Of a stretch of DNA of 64,000 bases, positions 61,563 to 64,000 are shown piece by piece. The stretch spans positions 31,728 through 95,727 of the forward strand of contig JAOAHF010000007.1 of assembly GCA_026415355.1 (NCBI GenBank). The letters are read 5' to 3'. The notes under the pieces are model-generated. The model was not told the origin of the DNA. It was given only the letters and a program-made list of their open reading frames with translations, and searched no databases. The translations under genes and the position numbers were made by a program. This DNA is from Brevinematales bacterium (GTDB lineage: Bacteria; Spirochaetota; Brevinematia; DTOW01). Position 1 is the stretch's first letter. Every line of letters begins with the position of its first letter.

Positions 61563-63017
61563 TTATATATTCTTTCTAAATATGAAACTGTGAATGGATT
61601 TAATTATTTCCATTGCGAAGTAATCTTTAGTAATGAAGTTTATACCAACATATATCAATCCACCTATTAAGGTATAAATAATAATTTTCATTAGCAGAGA
61701 ATCTATTATTACTAATTTGCCAAATATTGCTAAAACTGTGAACATAACTAATCCTAATCCTATATACTTAAGACTTTTCAGTGGGAAGGTATTTCTAAAG
61801 CCAACTTCTTTTACAGAAATAGCATACAATATAAACTGAACTATTTCAGAAACAATTCTAGCTATGCAAGCACCTATGTAATTGTAATGGGGTATCAATA
61901 TACCATACATAACTAAAGAGACTAGTATAGTTGGGATTATTACAAACTTTATATATTTCTTCTCGTTTCCTGTATAGTACATGTACTGACTAAATATAGA
62001 AATATAAGGTGTTAGGAGTAAAACACCAGATAGAATAGTTAATACAGTAACAGAAGGTATGAACTCTGTTCCAGATATAACTACTACTATTTCTCTTGAA
62101 AGTATGAGAATACCAAAAAATATTGGAGCTGTCAAAAACCAAGAAAACTCTATCGATTTTCTGATAAAGTTCCTAAGTTCTTCCTTATTCGTTGATCCAG
62201 AATAGTAAGCTATTCTGGGAGCAATAACACCAGAAAAAGAAAGAACTAAACTTTGAACCAACATCACTATTTTTAATCCAACAATGTAAAAACCAACACT
62301 TTCGTATGTAGACAAAAATCCTAAAATAGTTACATCTAGGTTTAAGTAGAATCTAGCTAAAAAACTTACTACCAAAGTTAAAACTAGAGGCTTGATATGT
62401 TCGGATAAATTTATCTCTGATAGATTAAAGCTTGCGTACCTGCGATAGAATAAAGGGTTTATGAGATATGATATCAATCCACCTATGAAGAGAGTTAGGA
62501 ATGCGTATAAAATGTAATCCTGCTTTTTTGTAACTAGAAGTAAAAGAAGGACTACACCTATCAATCTAGTTATTATCATTCTTACTGAAACATAGAAGTA
62601 GTTCTCTCGAGATATGAAGAGCCAGTCAAAACCTAATATGAATATAAGTATATTCAACCCTATAACATAAAAAAGTAGTCTTTCAGACTTAAACTTGTCA
62701 AAAATTTCTACTGTCATTATAAATAAGATCAGTAATAAAAACACCAGCAAAGTGTTAATAAGAATTAACTCAGAAAATCTTTTGTTGAAAAGTGTTTGGT
62801 TATCTCTTACTTTTGACAACTCTCTAATACTGTATGGATAAATACCGAAATGGAAGAATACAGTGAAGAAGTCTACAACAGATGAAGCAAAATTCACTTT
62901 ACCGATACTTTCGGGGCCAAGTACTCTAGTTGCATAAGGAAATGTGACTAGGGGAATGAACAAGCTAGAAAAGTTTACCAACAGATTATATATGTAATTT
63001 TTCTTTATTGATGACAT
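61563..63017 (-). CDS. Oligosaccharide flippase (Wzx/RfbX family)
   Basis: The 484-residue polytopic protein of the MATE/PST type exports lipid-linked oligosaccharide units across the inner membrane. It opens with KKNYIYNLLVNFSSLFIPLVTFPYATRVLGPESIGKVNFASSVVDFF, a Wzx signature. About 12-14 hydrophobic helices follow. FSGVIAPRIAYYSGSTNKEELRNFIRKSIEFSWFLTAPI and MYYTGNEKKYIKFVIIPTI are also typical. A 22-bp palindrome abuts the start codon. It lies between glycosyltransferase genes, so the glycan cluster uses a Wzx-dependent route. Wzy is not in the window. Confidence 0.85.
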   Translation of the reverse strand: MSSIKKNYIYNLLVNFSSLFIPLVTFPYATRVLGPESIGKVNFASSVVDFFTVFFHFGIYPYSIRELSKVRDNQTLFNKRFSELILINTLLVFLLLILFIMTVEIFDKFKSERLLFYVIGLNILIFILGFDWLFISRENYFYVSVRMIITRLIGVVLLLLLVTKKQDYILYAFLTLFIGGLISYLINPLFYRRYASFNLSEINLSEHIKPLVLTLVVSFLARFYLNLDVTILGFLSTYESVGFYIVGLKIVMLVQSLVLSFSGVIAPRIAYYSGSTNKEELRNFIRKSIEFSWFLTAPIFFGILILSREIVVVISGTEFIPSVTVLTILSGVLLLTPYISIFSQYMYYTGNEKKYIKFVIIPTILVSLVMYGILIPHYNYIGACIARIVSEIVQFILYAISVKEVGFRNTFPLKSLKYIGLGLVMFTVLAIFGKLVIIDSLLMKIIIYTLIGGLIYVGINFITKDYFAMEIIKSIHSFIFRKNI

Positions 63018-63039
63018 CTTTAGAATCTAAATTCTAAAG
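63018..63039. promoter_or_regulatory. Palindrome abutting the flippase start codon
   Basis: CTTTAGAAT, CTAA, ATTCTAAAG: two perfect 9-bp arms directly upstream of ATG 63017. A TAGATT hexamer (-10-like) lies inside it, ending 6 nt from the ATG. It could be an operator or an RNA hairpin. Confidence 0.4.
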
Positions 63040-63101
63040 AACAAGATTCTGTTATATCAAAAACTCATAGGATAAAGCGATATTTAAAAAGTCTAGTGGT
63101 A

Positions 63102-64000
63102 TTATATTTTTTTGAGAAGTAAGTTTTTTATTACCCGGATTAGTGATAATATAGGTATCCAAAAATAAAAATAAAATGTCTTTGAAAGTTTAAACAAAGA
63201 TATAAATACTTCAGAATACTTTCTATAGTTTCTCAGATATATGATATTTGACTCCACGTCCATGAAATACATTTTCTTATAACCTAATAACTTTGTTGTT
63301 TCACCGTGTAAGTGAAGTATACTAACCTTTGGATAATAGGCAGTTTTGTAGCCCAATTTTTCAAGTTTTTCAGCTAGTATGAGTTCTTCTGCGTAAAGAA
63401 AAGTTTCTTCGGAAAAGAAATCAACTTTTTCAAGTATGTCTAGATTTACCAACATAAAGCAACCCATAAGCCTATAAGGAAATATTACTTTTTCTTCGGG
63501 TTCGGAGTTTTTATTTATTTTGCTAATTATAATACTTCTCAATTTCAGAAAGGGGTATAAGATTGGATAAAAAAATGGGTATATTATATATTCCTTTATT
63601 CCAGGTTTTTTGAAAGGACCTTGAGATTTACCGTCTAAACCTAGTATTTTAGGACCAACTATTGCTACGTCATTGTAAGACTGAATTACTCTAACAAGGC
63701 TTTCTACTACTGGTTCCTCAATTTTTATATCGTTATTACTTATTATAGCATAAGAGAAATTCATTCTTTTTGCTAGCCTAAGCCCAAAGTTATTGCCTTT
63801 AGCATAGCCATAGTTATTGTCTAGGAGTATAAGGATGAATTTAGGATTTTTCATAAGTATGGAGGGTAAATAGTCTTTGTCTTGAAGTTTACTCTCGTAT
63901 ATAATGGTACTGGTTGGTAATTCGTTGAAAAAAGTTCTTAAAATTTTTCTATCATTGTCTCTTGAGTTATTGTCTACAACTATTATGGTATGGTTATTAC
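63102..64000 (-). CDS. GT2-type glycosyltransferase (partial, cut by window end)
   Basis: The frame runs off the right edge, so the true start is outside. From the edge it reads TIIVVDNNSRDNDRKIL (GT-A nucleotide-binding strand), then LDNNYGYAKGNNFGLRLAKRMNFSYAIISNNDIKIEEPVV. This is the rhamnosyltransferase-like GT2 pattern with N-N-D in the DxD position, and GPKILGLDGKSQGPFKKPG follows. The C-terminal part has SEETFLYAEELILAEKLEKLGYKTAYYPKVSILHLHGETT and a final hydrophobic stretch near residues 230-245. ATG 63854 is internal and is not the start. Acceptor and donor are unknown. Confidence 0.82.
   Translation of the reverse strand, partial: NNHTIIVVDNNSRDNDRKILRTFFNELPTSTIIYESKLQDKDYLPSILMKNPKFILILLDNNYGYAKGNNFGLRLAKRMNFSYAIISNNDIKIEEPVVESLVRVIQSYNDVAIVGPKILGLDGKSQGPFKKPGIKEYIIYPFFYPILYPFLKLRSIIISKINKNSEPEEKVIFPYRLMGCFMLVNLDILEKVDFFSEETFLYAEELILAEKLEKLGYKTAYYPKVSILHLHGETTKLLGYKKMYFMDVESNIIYLRNYRKYSEVFISLFKLSKTFYFYFWIPILSLIRVIKNLLLKKI

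Noticed and set aside
1..64000. tRNA, rRNA, tmRNA or CRISPR loci
   Set aside because: No T-arm-like GGTTCRANTCC with paired acceptor ends, no rRNA-like conserved blocks and no regularly spaced direct repeats were found by reading both strands. A covariance-model scan would settle small RNAs.

Overview
The window is a low-GC, gene-dense bacterial chromosome segment with heavy use of AGA and ATA codons. No rRNA, tRNA, CRISPR array, insertion sequence or phage gene was recognised. A spirochaete is the best guess. The reasons are a P83/100-family coiled-coil antigen (39178-40806), a small cyclic-nucleotide-binding/TPR protein (7156-8166), FecR-domain envelope proteins, several outer-membrane barrel-like proteins and two chemoreceptor-like proteins. 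This is an inference from gene content only; the clade below phylum is not resolved.

Layout. 1-8200: panC tail, a barrel-like protein, thrC, a TonB-like protein, carB, tpiA and the cNMP/TPR protein. 8351-11104: a BCCP-like protein lacking the biotinyl lysine, translationally coupled to a sensor histidine kinase, then a TerC/Alx transporter. 11129-20992: MlaE-type permease, PmbA/TldD protein, an unknown membrane-anchored protein, a lipoprotein, malQ, a second TonB-like protein, and yicC-gmk followed by a multi-TM chemoreceptor-like protein. 21143-25060: two tandem paralogous barrel proteins, the second with an N-terminal FecR domain, then HU. 25081-30291: glycogen phosphorylase, galU, a small possibly FlgM-like protein whose leader carries two CsrA-type hairpins, a YraN-like protein and mazG. 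30431-34675: a primary-type sigma factor and the rbfA-nrnA-nadE operon. 34758-39188: metY, then glnB(P-II)-rsmE-pabBC. 39178-46849: the spirochaete-type P83/100 gene behind a degenerate MCP, then rimP-nusA-infB. 47465-55390: a periplasmic/barrel protein, a fused MFS-spermidine synthase, a 930-bp decayed stretch and polA. 55550-64000: a TlpA-type thioredoxin followed by a surface-glycan region (GT4 enzymes, a GT25-like enzyme, a flippase and a GT2 enzyme cut by the window end).

Two features stand out. First, many genes that head transcription units have no Shine-Dalgarno sequence but have a sigma70-type -10 hexamer 6-8 nt before the start codon, often with a -35 at 17-19 nt. These look like leaderless mRNAs, and the pattern also corrects several start codons. 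Second, the small gene at 28859-29053 is preceded by two hairpins, 35 nt apart, each presenting ACAAGGATGT with AGGA in the loop. This is the CsrA/RsmA recognition consensus, and the proximal hairpin contains the start codon.

Other unusual points are a P-II protein without the canonical T-loop tyrosine, a BCCP homologue with Gly at the biotinylation site next to a kinase, an Asp-to-Glu change in the Exo II motif of PolA, and a FecR-barrel fusion. Gene ends are tightly packed: four convergent pairs overlap or share a terminator.
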